Source of the DNA: Thermohalobaculum sediminis
GTDB lineage: Bacteria; Pseudomonadota; Alphaproteobacteria; Rhodobacterales; Rhodobacteraceae
Direction: 5' to 3'
NCBI RefSeq assembly: GCF_023487995.1
Contig: NZ_JAMFKN010000002.1
Coordinates: 372,001 to 436,000 of the forward strand
Length of the DNA stretch: 64,000 nucleotides
The number at the start of each line of letters is the position of its first letter. The stretch's first letter is position 1. Positions 53,212 to 62,710 of this stretch are shown piece by piece. The notes under the pieces were generated by a model, which saw only the letters and a list, made by a program, of their open reading frames with translations, was not told the DNA's origin and did not search any database. Both the position numbers and the translations under genes were made by a program.

Positions 53212-54183
53212 TCAGACGCCGACGATGCGGAACGGCGCGAGCAGCCGCGCGAATGCCATGTCGCCCTCCCGCGCCGCGCCGAAGACCAGGTCCCAGTCCT
53301 CGCGCAGCGTCGCGGCATCCGGCATCGGCTGGCCGTCGAGCGCCCCCTTCCGCTCCGGGATCTCGATGCCATAGGTGGCGCGCAGCATCTCGCGATCGGA
53401 GGAATTCTGCCGGACGATGTCTGCGACGAGCGCCTCGGGCACGTGCAGATTTCCGCGGAACCGCGGGCTGAGCTTGGAGAGCTGCTGGATCTCCGACGTG
53501 ATCGCGCGAAGCTCCGGCCCCCCGAAGCAGTTACAGAGCTTCTTGAAGAACAGCAGGTTACCGGTCACCGACGGGTTGTTCTCGTATGGCTTGCGCTGCC
53601 AGCCGTCCCGGTCGCCCACGCCGACAAGGCCCATGAAATCGGCAACGATGTCGCCATCCGCGAGAACCCGCCGATCGTAGAGCCGCACCTGCATCCGCTC
53701 GCGCCCGAACGCCTTGCGCCACGACTCCAGCTGCCATCCGAACACGCGGCGATTCTGCCAAGCATACTGCCGGAAGGAGCAGGACATGTCGCTCATCTGG
53801 ATGTCCTGCTGATACCAGCTCACGAGATGGCTGGTGTGCTCCCGCACATAGGCGACGATGGTGACGTCGAAATCGGCGAGAAGATCTCGCAGCGCGTCCA
53901 GTTCCGTCACGGACGCCAGCGCCTCGCTGGAGAACAGCAGGTCCTCGCCAGCCGCCGCCTCGGCGGACAGGGCGTCCCGGATCCGGCGCAGGGCCTCGCG
54001 GTCGTTGGCCCGCAGCGCCTCGGCGAGCGGATGATGCGCGACACCGTCCGAGCCGGCCTTCGGATAACAGATGCCGCGTTCCCGCAGCCGCTCGCGGTTC
54101 AGTGCGACGAAGTCCTGGAGCGAGGACGTCCCCGTCTTGTTGAACCCGAGATGCAGGATCGCGCGCCTGCGGGAGCTGGTCAT
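53212..54183 (-). CDS. sulfotransferase-like protein (ST2)
   Basis: Paralogue of ST1, 323 residues. HLGFNKTGTSSLQDFV at the N-terminus and TIVAYVREHTSHLVSWYQQD correspond to the two PAPS-binding regions. The ATG at 54183 overlaps the coiled-coil gene stop (ATGA). Sequence divergence from ST1 is considerable, suggesting different acceptors. Its longer reading frame further upstream is antisense-like and was not used. Confidence 0.75.
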   Translation of the reverse strand: MTSSRRRAILHLGFNKTGTSSLQDFVALNRERLRERGICYPKAGSDGVAHHPLAEALRANDREALRRIRDALSAEAAAGEDLLFSSEALASVTELDALRDLLADFDVTIVAYVREHTSHLVSWYQQDIQMSDMSCSFRQYAWQNRRVFGWQLESWRKAFGRERMQVRLYDRRVLADGDIVADFMGLVGVGDRDGWQRKPYENNPSVTGNLLFFKKLCNCFGGPELRAITSEIQQLSKLSPRFRGNLHVPEALVADIVRQNSSDREMLRATYGIEIPERKGALDGQPMPDAATLREDWDLVFGAAREGDMAFARLLAPFRIVGV

Positions 54184-54926
54184 GTCCTTTCGACCTCGAT
54201 GGCCACGAGGCCCACCGCCCCCCCGCCATGCTGATGGAGCCGCAGCTCGAAGACCGACCCGCTCAACTCTGCGCCGACCGTGACGGGCAACTCGACCAGC
54301 CGCTCGCCGTCGACCGGCCCCGTCAGCCTCGTCTGCGCGAGAACGCGGTCCGTGCTCGGCGAGTAGAGATCGAACCCCAGGTCGACGGCCTCGTCGTCCG
54401 CGCCGGCCGGCTCGAGAATCCAGCGAAAGCGGTAGGAGCCGGGCGAGAGGCGCTTGTAGGGGCCGAAAACCGCCGCGCCGCGCTGGCCGGCCTGCAGTTC
54501 CATCACACCGTCGCGCTCGACCACCAGACCGAGCGCGAGGCGAAAGCCGGCATCCGCAAGGGGGGCCACATAGCGCCCGGGCCGGATGAACCCGCCGGAA
54601 TCGTCGGCCGCCCAGTCGAGCGCATCGGCCGCCAGAGCGACCGGGGCGGCGGGAGCCGCAAGCGGCGGGGCAGCCACCGGCTCGTCGGGTCCGGCGAACA
54701 GGCCCGTCTCGCGCCCCAGAACCGGAAGGATCCGGGCATAGATCTGGTCGACCCGGTGCTCGAAGAACCGCACCGACATCTCGAAGCGGGTCTCGCTGCG
54801 GGCGAGGCGCTGTTCGAGATCGGCGATGCGCGCTTCCATCCGCTCGAGCTTGCGCTCGAGCGCCGTGACCTTCGACCCTCCGCTGAACGCCGGCAGCGCG
54901 GTCTTTCCTCCGAGGCCAAACTTCAT
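54180..54926 (-). CDS. unknown protein with N-terminal coiled coil
   Basis: I do not recognise this 248-residue protein. A heptad-rich coiled coil lies at about residues 20-60 (ALERKLERMEARIADLEQRL and following), then an Ala/Pro-rich linker (75-105), then a beta-rich C-terminal domain with GSYRFRWILEPAG and VFELRLHQHGGG, resembling a jelly-roll or carbohydrate-binding sandwich. No signal peptide. Joined to its neighbours by 4-base overlaps on both sides, it probably works with the glycosyltransferase and sulfotransferase-like proteins, perhaps as a scaffold. Confidence 0.65.
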   Translation of the reverse strand: MKFGLGGKTALPAFSGGSKVTALERKLERMEARIADLEQRLARSETRFEMSVRFFEHRVDQIYARILPVLGRETGLFAGPDEPVAAPPLAAPAAPVALAADALDWAADDSGGFIRPGRYVAPLADAGFRLALGLVVERDGVMELQAGQRGAAVFGPYKRLSPGSYRFRWILEPAGADDEAVDLGFDLYSPSTDRVLAQTRLTGPVDGERLVELPVTVGAELSGSVFELRLHQHGGGAVGLVAIEVERT

Positions 54927-56227
54927 GCCGCTCCGATCCTCCGCACCCCGTCATCTATGTCGCGAACCGCCGGCGCATCAAGAGGGCCCCGCTCCATCGC
55001 GAGCCCCGCGAGCAGCCGGTCGAGGCGCTGGCGGACGGGCGCCGGCACGACGCGCCGCCGCCCGGGCGCGGTGCGGCCCGCCCAGATCTCGTATTGCCGG
55101 AACAGGGCGTCGGCAATCTCGCCGACCTCGCGGCCCGGCAGGAAGCCCACCGCCTCGTCGGCGTCGCTCTCGCGAAACGCCTGATAATCCGTCACGATCG
55201 AGGGGATCGCGCTCTGGCTCGCGCCCTTCAGCGTCCCGCTCGTCTCGCCGCAGGACGGGAAGCGCAGGTTGAGTTGGACGGTCGAACTCGCCTGGAGCTG
55301 GCGGAACGTCTCGGCCTCGACGAAATCATGGAACGAGACGCGGTCGCCGAGGTCGAGCTCGGCCGCCACCCCGCGCGGGTCGTAATGGCGCGGGTCGGGC
55401 AAGGCGCCGACGACGCGCATCTCGACGCGGTCCAGTTCCGACGGGTCGAGCTTCAGGAGAAAGCGGTGGAAGCCGCGGATCGCCTCGATGACGCGCTTGG
55501 GCCGCGCCACCCAGCCGAACACGCCGACCACGAAGCGGCGATCGGCCGCCTCCTCCGGCACAGCCGCGGCGGCCAGCGCCGGTTCCGCTGGGGGCGGGTC
55601 GTAATCGGGATGCTCGACCAGGCGGAAGCGCGGCAGCGTCTCGGGCGGCAGGGCCGACTCGAGCGAGAGCTTGAGCGCGGCGAAGATGCTGTGGGTCCAG
55701 ATCTCGTCCGCCTTCGTCAGCACATGGCCGAGCGCGTGGCTGGTGTAGTGGAAGATGTCGGGTAGCCAGCCGTCGCGGAACTGCGAGAGGAACACCGGCG
55801 TCATCGCGCCGTATTGGTTGGCGAGCGCCGCCTTGAGCGACTCGAGCGTGAAGCCATGCCGGTGCTGGAATGCCGGCGAGTCGAGCAGCATCGCGCAGCA
55901 GGGCTCGTGCACCACCGCGATCACCCGGCCGCCGGGCAACGTCGTGAGATCGCGCAGCGTGGCGTGGATGTAGCCGTGATGCTCGTTGTTGGCGACGAAG
56001 AACACCGCCGTGTCGCCCGGGGCGACGACATTGGGCAGCGCGCGGTAGGAGAGCACCTCGTACCCGCCCGGCACGCTGGCTTCGAGGACGTCGATCCGGT
56101 CGCTGTCGACGACGACGCGCAGGCGGCCGCGCGGCACCCCTGCGCGGGCGAGGTCGCGCAGCATCAGGTTCGCGTAGTCCGCCGTCCCCGTACGCTGCGG
56201 CAGGATGGGGGTGTAGAGACTGATCAT
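54923..56227 (-). CDS. GT-B glycosyltransferase (GT4-like)
   Basis: Glycosyltransferase of 434 residues. N-terminal ISLYTPILPQRTGTADYAN resembles GT4 starts with a Gly-rich donor/acceptor loop; C-terminal half begins VVGVFGWVARPKRVIEAIRGF and has CGETSGTLKGASQSAIPSIV in place of the usual E-x7-E nucleotide-sugar site. It probably adds sugars in surface polysaccharide synthesis. The ATG at 56227 has a GGAG site about 8 bases upstream. It is the first gene of the operon with the coiled-coil and sulfotransferase-like genes. Confidence 0.78.
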   Translation of the reverse strand: MISLYTPILPQRTGTADYANLMLRDLARAGVPRGRLRVVVDSDRIDVLEASVPGGYEVLSYRALPNVVAPGDTAVFFVANNEHHGYIHATLRDLTTLPGGRVIAVVHEPCCAMLLDSPAFQHRHGFTLESLKAALANQYGAMTPVFLSQFRDGWLPDIFHYTSHALGHVLTKADEIWTHSIFAALKLSLESALPPETLPRFRLVEHPDYDPPPAEPALAAAAVPEEAADRRFVVGVFGWVARPKRVIEAIRGFHRFLLKLDPSELDRVEMRVVGALPDPRHYDPRGVAAELDLGDRVSFHDFVEAETFRQLQASSTVQLNLRFPSCGETSGTLKGASQSAIPSIVTDYQAFRESDADEAVGFLPGREVGEIADALFRQYEIWAGRTAPGRRRVVPAPVRQRLDRLLAGLAMERGPLDAPAVRDIDDGVRRIGAA

Positions 56228-56517
56228 CCATCGACTCCGCGCGCCGCTGGCAAGGCCCGGCATGCGACCTGCTCCGCCCGACCTCCCGCGCAGACCCTGT
56301 CGCCGCCGCGCGCCCGAGGCAACCCCGAAATCCGGGCCGCGACGAATCGAGCGCGGCAAGTCCTCGCGGCTCGCCACGAAAACGTGACTTCTTGTGCGAC
56401 CGAAAGGCGCATCTGATCGAGATCAAGGTCGGTCGGTCCCAGCGGTCGCAAAAGCTTCACGCGGCGCCGAACGGGGAGATTGTGGCGCCGGGGTACATCA
56501 AGGAACGGAGAACGACA
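56228..56517. promoter_or_regulatory. divergent region of glycosyltransferase operon and OMP gene
   Basis: 290 bases. A near-perfect FNR-type box lies at 56413-56426 and the OMP ribosome-binding site AAGGAACGGAG at 56500-56510. No credible gene is seen in this stretch. Confidence 0.45.
56413..56426. promoter_or_regulatory. candidate FNR/FnrL box upstream of OMP gene
   Basis: CTGAT-CGAG-ATCAA, one mismatch from the FNR/FnrL consensus TTGAT-N4-ATCAA, centred about 98 bases upstream of the ATG at 56518. This is compatible with oxygen-responsive control. Confidence 0.5.
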
Positions 56518-57435
56518 ATGAGAGGTGCTACTGCCGCGGCCGGAGCCGCCGTGCTGGCCGCCGCCCTGTCCGCATCGCCCGCCACGGCGGAAGGTCCATT
56601 CGGCCTGCAACTCGAGGGTTCGTTCGGCGAGGGTGGCTTCAAGAACTACCGCCCGCCGATCACCAACCCGATCTTTAACGAGTCGCCCTTCATCACCACC
56701 GAGGTGCGGCCGATCTATGTCTATCACGATATCCCGGATGATTTCGTCACCGGTGGCGGCAACGTCAACGTGGCAGCGATCCAGGCGCGCCTGGCCGTCA
56801 ATGACCGGCTTGGAATCATCGCGACAACCGACGGCTATTCGTGGCTCGACTTCGACAACGTCCTGCCGGACGCGGATGGCTGGAACGACATCACGGTCGG
56901 CGTGAAATACGCGCTGATCAGCGATCCTGCCTCGGGCCTGATCGTGACGCCGGGCCTGCGCTACACGATTCCGGTGGGCAACATCGACACGGCAGGGATC
57001 GACCTCAACGGCCATGCCGGCGGGTATTTCAACCCGTTCGTGTCGGCCGCGAAGATCTGGGACAAGATGCAGCTGCAGGGCATGGTCGGTGCCAACATCT
57101 CGTTCACCGATGACGGGACCTCGACCTTCCTCGCCGCCCTGCACGCGGACTACGAGGTGCTCCCGGGCTTCTACCCGATGCTCGAGATGAACCTCTTCGC
57201 GCCGATCGACGGCGGCGACCAGCTCGCGGGCCCGGTGCTCGGCAAGCTCACCGGCGCGGACCTGTTCGACCTCGCCTCGGACGAACCCGAGACCATCCTC
57301 ACGCTGGGCGGCGGCTTCCGCTACGCCGTCACCGACAACGTGATGTTCGGCGTCGGCGCCGACGTGAACGTGCTCCAGGACAAGGATCACGTCTATGGCT
57401 GGCGCATTCTGACGGACCTCGTCGTTCACTTCTGA
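56518..57435 (+). CDS. outer-membrane beta-barrel protein
   Basis: Exported protein of 305 residues. The signal peptide MRGATAAAGAAVLAAALSAS is cleaved around ATAEG. The mature part alternates aromatic and polar residues in beta strands (GFKNYRPP, EVRPIYVYHDIP, LIVTPGLRYTIPVG) and ends in HF, an aromatic C-terminus typical of BAM substrates. The pattern recalls the MetA-pathway/transporter-type outer-membrane family, but I cannot name a substrate. Its GC-rich codons match the neighbours. A possible FNR box suggests expression under low oxygen. Confidence 0.75.
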   Translation: MRGATAAAGAAVLAAALSASPATAEGPFGLQLEGSFGEGGFKNYRPPITNPIFNESPFITTEVRPIYVYHDIPDDFVTGGGNVNVAAIQARLAVNDRLGIIATTDGYSWLDFDNVLPDADGWNDITVGVKYALISDPASGLIVTPGLRYTIPVGNIDTAGIDLNGHAGGYFNPFVSAAKIWDKMQLQGMVGANISFTDDGTSTFLAALHADYEVLPGFYPMLEMNLFAPIDGGDQLAGPVLGKLTGADLFDLASDEPETILTLGGGFRYAVTDNVMFGVGADVNVLQDKDHVYGWRILTDLVVHF

Positions 57436-57455
57436 GCGAGCAGCGAGAGAATACG

Positions 57456-57491
57456 CGGGTCGGGGCATCGCTTCCCCGGCCCGTCGTCTTT
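57456..57491 (+). terminator. rho-independent terminator of OMP gene
   Basis: Ten-base stem CGGGTCGGGG / CCCCGGCCCG (one G-T pair) with an 8-base loop, followed by TCGTCTTT, about 20 bases after the stop. Confidence 0.8.
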
Positions 57492-57589
57492 CGCGGCCCG
57501 CGGTTTCGCCCTAGCTTGCCCTTCCGGCCGGGAATTCCCCCGGGCACCGGCGATCGCCGCGCGGCATGCGGCCCCGGAAGGCACGGCGC

Positions 57590-58156
57590 ATGAGCTTCTA
57601 TCCCTCGCTCCCCGGCAAGCATCACCTCAGCGCGCTGTGGAAGCGCTTCCCGAAGGGGATCGCGCCGCTGCTGCACCTGCACGACGCGCTCTGCCGCGGC
57701 GAGGACTCGGAGCTCTCGGTCGGCGAGCGCGAGCTGATCGCCACCCATGTCTCGGCCCTGAACCGCTGCCATTACTGCTTCACCGCGCATGCCCGTTATG
57801 CGCGCGCCTTCGGCATCGACGACGGCGTGTTCGGCGAGATGAGCGTCGATCCCGCGCATCCGAGCCTGCGCCCGGGCATGACCGCGGCGCTGGCCTATGC
57901 CGCCAAGCTGACGCGCGAGCCATGGGCGGTGGCACAGGCGGATTTCGACGCGCTGCTGTCGGCCGGCTGGTCCGAGAACGGCATCAACGACATCATCTTC
58001 ATCACCGGCGTCTACGCGATGATGAACCGGCTGCTGGAAGGCGCGGGTCTCAAGGAGAACGTGGCGCCCCCGGGCTTTTCGCCCGAGAAGGCGCGGGCCG
58101 GGAGCTACAGCGACATGCTGGCGATGATCGGTCTGCCGAGGGACCGGGCCGACTGA
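57590..58156 (+). CDS. AhpD-like/carboxymuconolactone decarboxylase family protein
   Basis: All-helical protein of 188 residues with the peroxidase-related CxxC motif: ELIATHVSALNRCHYCFTAH, including the Glu and His of the AhpD proton-relay system. It probably acts as a thiol-dependent peroxide-reducing protein. The ATG at 57590 (MSFYPSLPG) follows GGAAG; the in-frame start at 57566 would add eight Arg-rich residues. It runs in the same direction as the methyltransferase 50 bases later. Confidence 0.85.
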   Translation: MSFYPSLPGKHHLSALWKRFPKGIAPLLHLHDALCRGEDSELSVGERELIATHVSALNRCHYCFTAHARYARAFGIDDGVFGEMSVDPAHPSLRPGMTAALAYAAKLTREPWAVAQADFDALLSAGWSENGINDIIFITGVYAMMNRLLEGAGLKENVAPPGFSPEKARAGSYSDMLAMIGLPRDRAD

Positions 58157-58206
58157 GCGCGCCGAACCGGTTCCCCGCGCCGGATCGGGGTGCTAGGCTC
58201 GGCGGC

Positions 58207-58839
58207 ATGAAGGAGACGGACGCAAGCCTCGACGCCGCCTATGCGTTGCAGACGCCCGAGGACTCGGTGCGGCTCTACGGCGGATGGGCGCAGGACTACG
58301 ACCGCGACTTCGCCGCGGCGCATGGTTACGTCTTTCCGGCCGAGGTCGCGAAGCTCTTCACGGAGCGCGGCAGCGCCGCGCACGCCCAAGTCCTCGACAT
58401 CGGCGCCGGCACGGGCCTCGTGGCCGAGGCGCTGCCCGGGGTCACGATCGACGGCATCGACATCTCCGCCGAGATGCTGGCGGTCGCCGAGGCGAAGGGG
58501 CTCTATCGCAGGCGGATCGTCGCGGACCTCACCCGGCCCCTGCAGATGATTGGCGACGGCGCCTATTCCGGCTTCATCAGCACCGGAACCTTCACACATG
58601 GCCATGTCGGCCCGGCCTGCCTGCCCGAGCTGATGCGGATCGCCGCGCCAGGCGCTCTGTTCGTGCTGGGCATCAAGGCGGACGCGTTCGACAAGGCGGG
58701 GTTCGGCTCGGCCTTCGCCATGCTGGTGGCCGAGCGCCGGATCACGCCCATCGACTTCGCGAGCGCGCCGATCTACCGCGGCGCCACGCATGAGCATGCC
58801 GCCGACCGCGCGCTGGTGGCCGTCTTTCACCGACGCTGA
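58207..58839 (+). CDS. class I SAM-dependent methyltransferase
   Basis: Methyltransferase of 210 residues. SAM motif I is VLDIGAGTGLVAEAL (about 63-77) and motif II is IDGIDISAEML. The N-terminal LYGGWAQDYDRDF is typical of Williams-Beuren-type METTL27-like enzymes. Substrate unknown. It sits between the AhpD-like gene and ahcY on the opposite strand; ahcY disposes of the S-adenosylhomocysteine such enzymes produce. Confidence 0.8.
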   Translation: MKETDASLDAAYALQTPEDSVRLYGGWAQDYDRDFAAAHGYVFPAEVAKLFTERGSAAHAQVLDIGAGTGLVAEALPGVTIDGIDISAEMLAVAEAKGLYRRRIVADLTRPLQMIGDGAYSGFISTGTFTHGHVGPACLPELMRIAAPGALFVLGIKADAFDKAGFGSAFAMLVAERRITPIDFASAPIYRGATHEHAADRALVAVFHRR

Positions 58840-58847
58840 ATGCGAAA

Positions 58848-58870
58848 GGCCCCGGACGGGGTCCGGGGCC
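58848..58870 (-). terminator. rho-independent terminator of ahcY
   Basis: Perfect 10-base stem GGCCCCGGAC / GTCCGGGGCC with a 3-base loop, followed on the minus strand by TTTCG. It lies 20 bases after the ahcY stop and may also end the opposing methyltransferase transcript. Confidence 0.8.
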
Positions 58871-58889
58871 GTGCCGCGCGCGTCCTGAC

Positions 58890-60281
58890 TCAGTAGCGGT
58901 AGTGGTCTGGCTTGAACGGCCCGGTCTGCTTCACGCCGATATAGTCGGCCTGCTTGTCGCTGAGTTCGGTCAGCTTCACGCCGAGCTTTTCCAGATGCAG
59001 CCGCGCCACCTTCTCGTCGAGATGCTTGGGCAGGACGTAGACCTTGTTCTCGTACTGCGCGCCCTTGGTGTAGAGCTCGATCTGGCCGAGCACCTGGTTG
59101 GTGAAGCTCGCCGACATGACGAAGCTCGGATGCCCCGTGGCGTTGCCGAGGTTGAGGAGCCGCCCCTCCGACAAGAGGATCATCCGCTTGCCGTCGGGGA
59201 ACTCGATCATGTCCACCTGCGGCTTGATGTTGGTCCACTTGAAGTTCTTCAGCGCGGCCACCTGGATCTCGTTGTCGAAGTGGCCGATGTTGCCGACGAT
59301 CGCCATGTCCTTGAGACTGCGCATGTGATCGACGGTCACGACGTCCTTGTTGCCGGTCGCGGTGATGACGATGTCGGCGCGGGGTGCTGCCTCGTCCAGC
59401 GTGACCACCTCGAAGCCGTCCATCGCCGCCTGAAGCGCGCAGATCGGGTCGATCTCGGTCACCAGCACGCGCGCGCCCGCGCCCTTGAGCGAAGCGGCCG
59501 AGCCCTTGCCCACGTCGCCATAGCCGCAGACCACCGCGACCTTGCCCGCCATCATCACGTCGGTGCCGCGCCGGATGCCGTCGACCAGCGATTCCTTGCA
59601 GCCGTACTTGTTGTCGAATTTCGACTTGGTGACGCTGTCGTTGACGTTGATCGCCGGGAAGGGCAGGCGGCCCTTTTCCATCAGCTGGTAGAGCCGGTTA
59701 ACGCCCGTGGTCGTCTCCTCCGTCACGCCGCGGATGGCGTGGCGCTGGCGCGTGAACCAGCCGGGGCTGGCTGCCATGCGCTTGCGGATCTGGGCGACAA
59801 GGTATTCCTCCTCCTCCGAGCCCGGGTTCGACAGCACGTCCTCGCCCTCCTCGGCGCGGGCGCCCAGAAGGATGTACATCGTGGCGTCGCCGCCATCGTC
59901 GAGGATCATGTTGGTGGGCTGGCCATCCGGCCACTGGAAGATGCGGTCGGTGTAGTCCCAGTAGTCCTTCAGCGTCTCGCCCTTCACCGCGAAGACCGGG
60001 ATGCCGGCGGCGGCGATGGCGGCGGCGGCATGGTCCTGGGTCGAGAAGATGTTGCACGACGCCCAGCGCACCTCGGCGCCCAGCGCCGTCAGCGTCTCGA
60101 TCAGCACCGCCGTCTGGATCGTCATGTGCAGCGAGCCGGTGATGCGCGCGCCCTTCAGCGGCTTTGCTTCGCCAAACTCGGCGCGGCAGGCCATCAGGCC
60201 CGGCATCTCGGTCTCGGCGATCGCGATCTCCTTGCGGCCGTAATCGGCGAGGCCAAGATCCCTGACGACGTAATCGGTCAT
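58890..60281 (-). CDS. ahcY: adenosylhomocysteinase
   Basis: Hydrolyses S-adenosylhomocysteine to adenosine and homocysteine in the methyl cycle, with bound NAD. 463 residues, the usual alphaproteobacterial length with the 40-residue insertion. Hallmarks are [33 protein letters not shown], the NAD loop [29 protein letters not shown] and the C-terminal [10 protein letters not shown]. In Rhodobacter it is near regA-hvrA, here 45 kb away. I see no SAH riboswitch in the leader. Confidence 0.97.
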   Translation of the reverse strand: MTDYVVRDLGLADYGRKEIAIAETEMPGLMACRAEFGEAKPLKGARITGSLHMTIQTAVLIETLTALGAEVRWASCNIFSTQDHAAAAIAAAGIPVFAVKGETLKDYWDYTDRIFQWPDGQPTNMILDDGGDATMYILLGARAEEGEDVLSNPGSEEEEYLVAQIRKRMAASPGWFTRQRHAIRGVTEETTTGVNRLYQLMEKGRLPFPAINVNDSVTKSKFDNKYGCKESLVDGIRRGTDVMMAGKVAVVCGYGDVGKGSAASLKGAGARVLVTEIDPICALQAAMDGFEVVTLDEAAPRADIVITATGNKDVVTVDHMRSLKDMAIVGNIGHFDNEIQVAALKNFKWTNIKPQVDMIEFPDGKRMILLSEGRLLNLGNATGHPSFVMSASFTNQVLGQIELYTKGAQYENKVYVLPKHLDEKVARLHLEKLGVKLTELSDKQADYIGVKQTGPFKPDHYRY

Positions 60282-60363
60282 CGACTGCTCCTTGCGTGAC
60301 CGGGCGGCCCGGCCGGGCGCCCCTGAATTCCGGCTGCGGCTATAGCAGCCCCGCCCCGTCTCG

Positions 60364-60390
60364 ACAATGAAGCGATCTGCCCATAGTCAA
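60364..60390 (-). promoter_or_regulatory. weak candidate promoter of ahcY
   Basis: On the minus strand TTGACT (60390-60385) and CATTGT (60369-60364) with a 15-base spacer, shorter than optimal. The start point would leave a leader of about 75 bases. Confidence 0.3.
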
Positions 60391-60444
60391 GCCGAGTGAG
60401 ACGGGAGGGCGCATGACACAGCGGGACGGCGGGGGTGGCAGGGC

Positions 60445-61050
60445 ATGACGGCGCGGGCATGGCAGAGGATGCTGTCGGGGCGGCGGCTCGACCTGCTCGA
60501 CCCCTCGCCGCTCGACGTCGAGATCGAGGACATCGCCCACGGGCTCGCGCGCGTCGCGCGTTGGAACGGGCAGACGCTGGGCGATCACCCCTTCACCGTG
60601 GCCGAGCACTCGCTGCTGGTCGAGCGCATCTTCGGCGCGCTGAAACCCAGGGCGAGCGTGGCCGAGCGGCTGACCGCGCTCCTCCACGACGCCCCGGAAT
60701 ACGTGATCGGCGACATGATCTCGCCCTTCAAGGCCGCGCTTGGACTGGACTACAAGGCCTTCGAGCAGCGGCTGATGGCGGCCGTCCACATCCGCTTCGG
60801 CCTTCCCCCCGTCACGCCCGAGGCGCTGGAGAAGCAGATCAAGCGCGCCGACCGTCTCGCCGCCTGGTTCGAGGCGACCCAGCTTGCCGGCTTTACCGAG
60901 GCCGAGGCGGCGAAGTTCTTCCCCCGCCCGCGCGCGGCCTGGGCGCGGGAGATCCGGCTAGCGCCCCGCCCGATCACCGAGGTGAAGGAAGCCCTCCTCG
61001 CCCGTTTCGCCACGCTCGCCAAGGCAATGCCCGGGCACCGGGGGGCGTGA
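60445..61050 (+). CDS. HD-domain hydrolase, YfbR-like
   Basis: HD-superfamily phosphohydrolase of 201 residues. Metal ligands are His in FTVAEHSLLV and the HD pair in LLHDAPEYVIGD, with a downstream Asp in IKRADRLAAWFE. The pattern resembles the 5'-deoxynucleotidase YfbR. The overlapping ATG at 60445 gives MTARAWQRMLSG. It is divergent from ahcY and convergent with the PAS kinase gene. Confidence 0.85.
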   Translation: MTARAWQRMLSGRRLDLLDPSPLDVEIEDIAHGLARVARWNGQTLGDHPFTVAEHSLLVERIFGALKPRASVAERLTALLHDAPEYVIGDMISPFKAALGLDYKAFEQRLMAAVHIRFGLPPVTPEALEKQIKRADRLAAWFEATQLAGFTEAEAAKFFPRPRAAWAREIRLAPRPITEVKEALLARFATLAKAMPGHRGA

Positions 61051-61075
61051 CGGGGACGGCCGGGTTGTTGCCCCC

Positions 61076-62635
61076 TCACGCGTCTTGCGGGGCCTCGGCA
61101 TCGTCGTCGCGCGCGAAGGGCAGGCGCAACGACATGGTGAAGCGGGTTCCTTGCGGCGACTCGTCGTCCACCCGGATGCTGCCGCCCATCGCCGCCAGCA
61201 GCTGTCGGGTGATCGCAAGCCCAAGCCCCACGCCGCCCGCGCGGCCAGCCGTTCGGTCGCGGATCTGGTAGAACTCGCCAAAGATCGCCTCTCGCTGGTC
61301 GGGCGCGATGCCGATGCCGCTGTCGGCAACCCACAGCGTGACATAGGCCGCGTTCGGCCCGAGGTCGGCGCCGAGCCCGAGCGAGACGTGGCCGGTTTCG
61401 GTGAACTTGACGGCGTTCGTCAGCAGGTTGAGGACGATCTGCTTCAACCGCACCGCGTCTCCCAGCAGCGCCGGCAGGGGCGTCGAGCCGAAGGCGCGGC
61501 ACAACTCGAGGCCTTTCTCCCGCGCCGCGGGCTCGACCAGCGCGAAGCACTCGTCCAGCAGGTCGATCAGCGAAAAGGGCTCCTCGCGAATGGTCGAGGT
61601 CTCGACCGAGATGCGGCTGAAGTCGAGCGCATCGTCGATCAGCCGCAGCAGCATCCGCCCGGACGTCGCGATCAGCCCGACCTGCGCGCGTTCGCGCGCG
61701 CCCAGTTCGGCATGTTCCAGCAACGCGGCAACCCCGAGGATGCCGTTGAGCGCGTTGCGCATCTCGTGGCTGAGATGCGCGACGAACGAGGTCTTGCGCT
61801 CGCTCGCCTCCTCGGCTTCGCGGCGCGCCTCCTCGACCTCGCGGCGGCGACGCAGGTCGGTCGTCACGTCGCGCAGCGTCAGCACCGCCGCAGCGCCCCC
61901 GGGAAGGATCGACTTGACCACATCGATGGTGCGCCCGTCGAACAGGTTGCGGACCACGCGGCTGCGCGTGGGATCGGAGAGGAAGCGGTAGCGCCGGTCT
62001 ATCTCGGTCTTGCGGCGCGCCTCGCCGAGCGCGGCGAGGTCGCCGAAATGGCGTGCAAGCTCCGAGAAATGCACGCCCCACTGCACCGCGCCGCGGGGCA
62101 CACGGTAAAGATCGAGAAACCGGTCGTTGAACGCGATGAACCGGCAGGCTGAATCGACCAGCGCCACGCCATCGGTGATATTCGACAGGATGCTGGCCAT
62201 CAGCGCCCGCTGGCGCTCGAGCTCGCGCTCGCGGTCGGCGGCTTCGGTCAGCTCGACATGGATGCTGATCATCCCGCCATCCGGGAGGTCGCGCCGTGTG
62301 ATGCGGATCAGCCGCCCGTTGCGCAGCCGCCGCGTCTCCAGCCGGTTCTCCGGCAAGCGCCAGCCGGCGAGCCGCCGGGCGATCTCGTGCTCGCTGCCGC
62401 CGGGGTTGAGGTCGAGCATGCCGCGGCCCGCGAGGGTTCGCAGCACGGTCTCCAGCGTGTCGCCCGGCCCCAGCTCGTCCGGGCCTAGCTCGAAGATCCG
62501 GGCATAGGCGCGGTTGAAGCCGACGACCCGCAGCTCGGCGTCGAACAGCATGATGCCGTCCGAGAGGTGATCGAGCACCTCGCCCGGCATGGTGAGCGCG
62601 GGTCCGCCGACACGCTGGTCAATTCCGAGGGTCAT
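61076..62635 (-). CDS. PAS-domain sensor histidine kinase, soluble
   Basis: Histidine kinase of 519 residues with no TM helix. Two PAS domains (about 18-135 and 145-262), a short coiled coil, then HisKA with His290 in [12 protein letters not shown]. The ATPase domain is intact: N-box [19 protein letters not shown] and GVGLGLAI. No receiver or partner regulator is adjacent, so its cognate response regulator is elsewhere. It contrasts with the DivL-like protein, whose ATPase boxes are lost. Confidence 0.9.
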   Translation of the reverse strand: MTLGIDQRVGGPALTMPGEVLDHLSDGIMLFDAELRVVGFNRAYARIFELGPDELGPGDTLETVLRTLAGRGMLDLNPGGSEHEIARRLAGWRLPENRLETRRLRNGRLIRITRRDLPDGGMISIHVELTEAADRERELERQRALMASILSNITDGVALVDSACRFIAFNDRFLDLYRVPRGAVQWGVHFSELARHFGDLAALGEARRKTEIDRRYRFLSDPTRSRVVRNLFDGRTIDVVKSILPGGAAAVLTLRDVTTDLRRRREVEEARREAEEASERKTSFVAHLSHEMRNALNGILGVAALLEHAELGARERAQVGLIATSGRMLLRLIDDALDFSRISVETSTIREEPFSLIDLLDECFALVEPAAREKGLELCRAFGSTPLPALLGDAVRLKQIVLNLLTNAVKFTETGHVSLGLGADLGPNAAYVTLWVADSGIGIAPDQREAIFGEFYQIRDRTAGRAGGVGLGLAITRQLLAAMGGSIRVDDESPQGTRFTMSLRLPFARDDDAEAPQDA

Positions 62636-62710
62636 TCACTCACACGCACATCTCATGCCCGCGGGGCATCCCTTCGACCCACCGCACGCCATCCGGAAGC
62701 ATGGTCCCCG

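Noticed and set aside
60282-60400. SAH riboswitch in the ahcY leader.
   Set aside because: The leader lacks the conserved core and pairing pattern I would expect; only GC-rich stretches are present.
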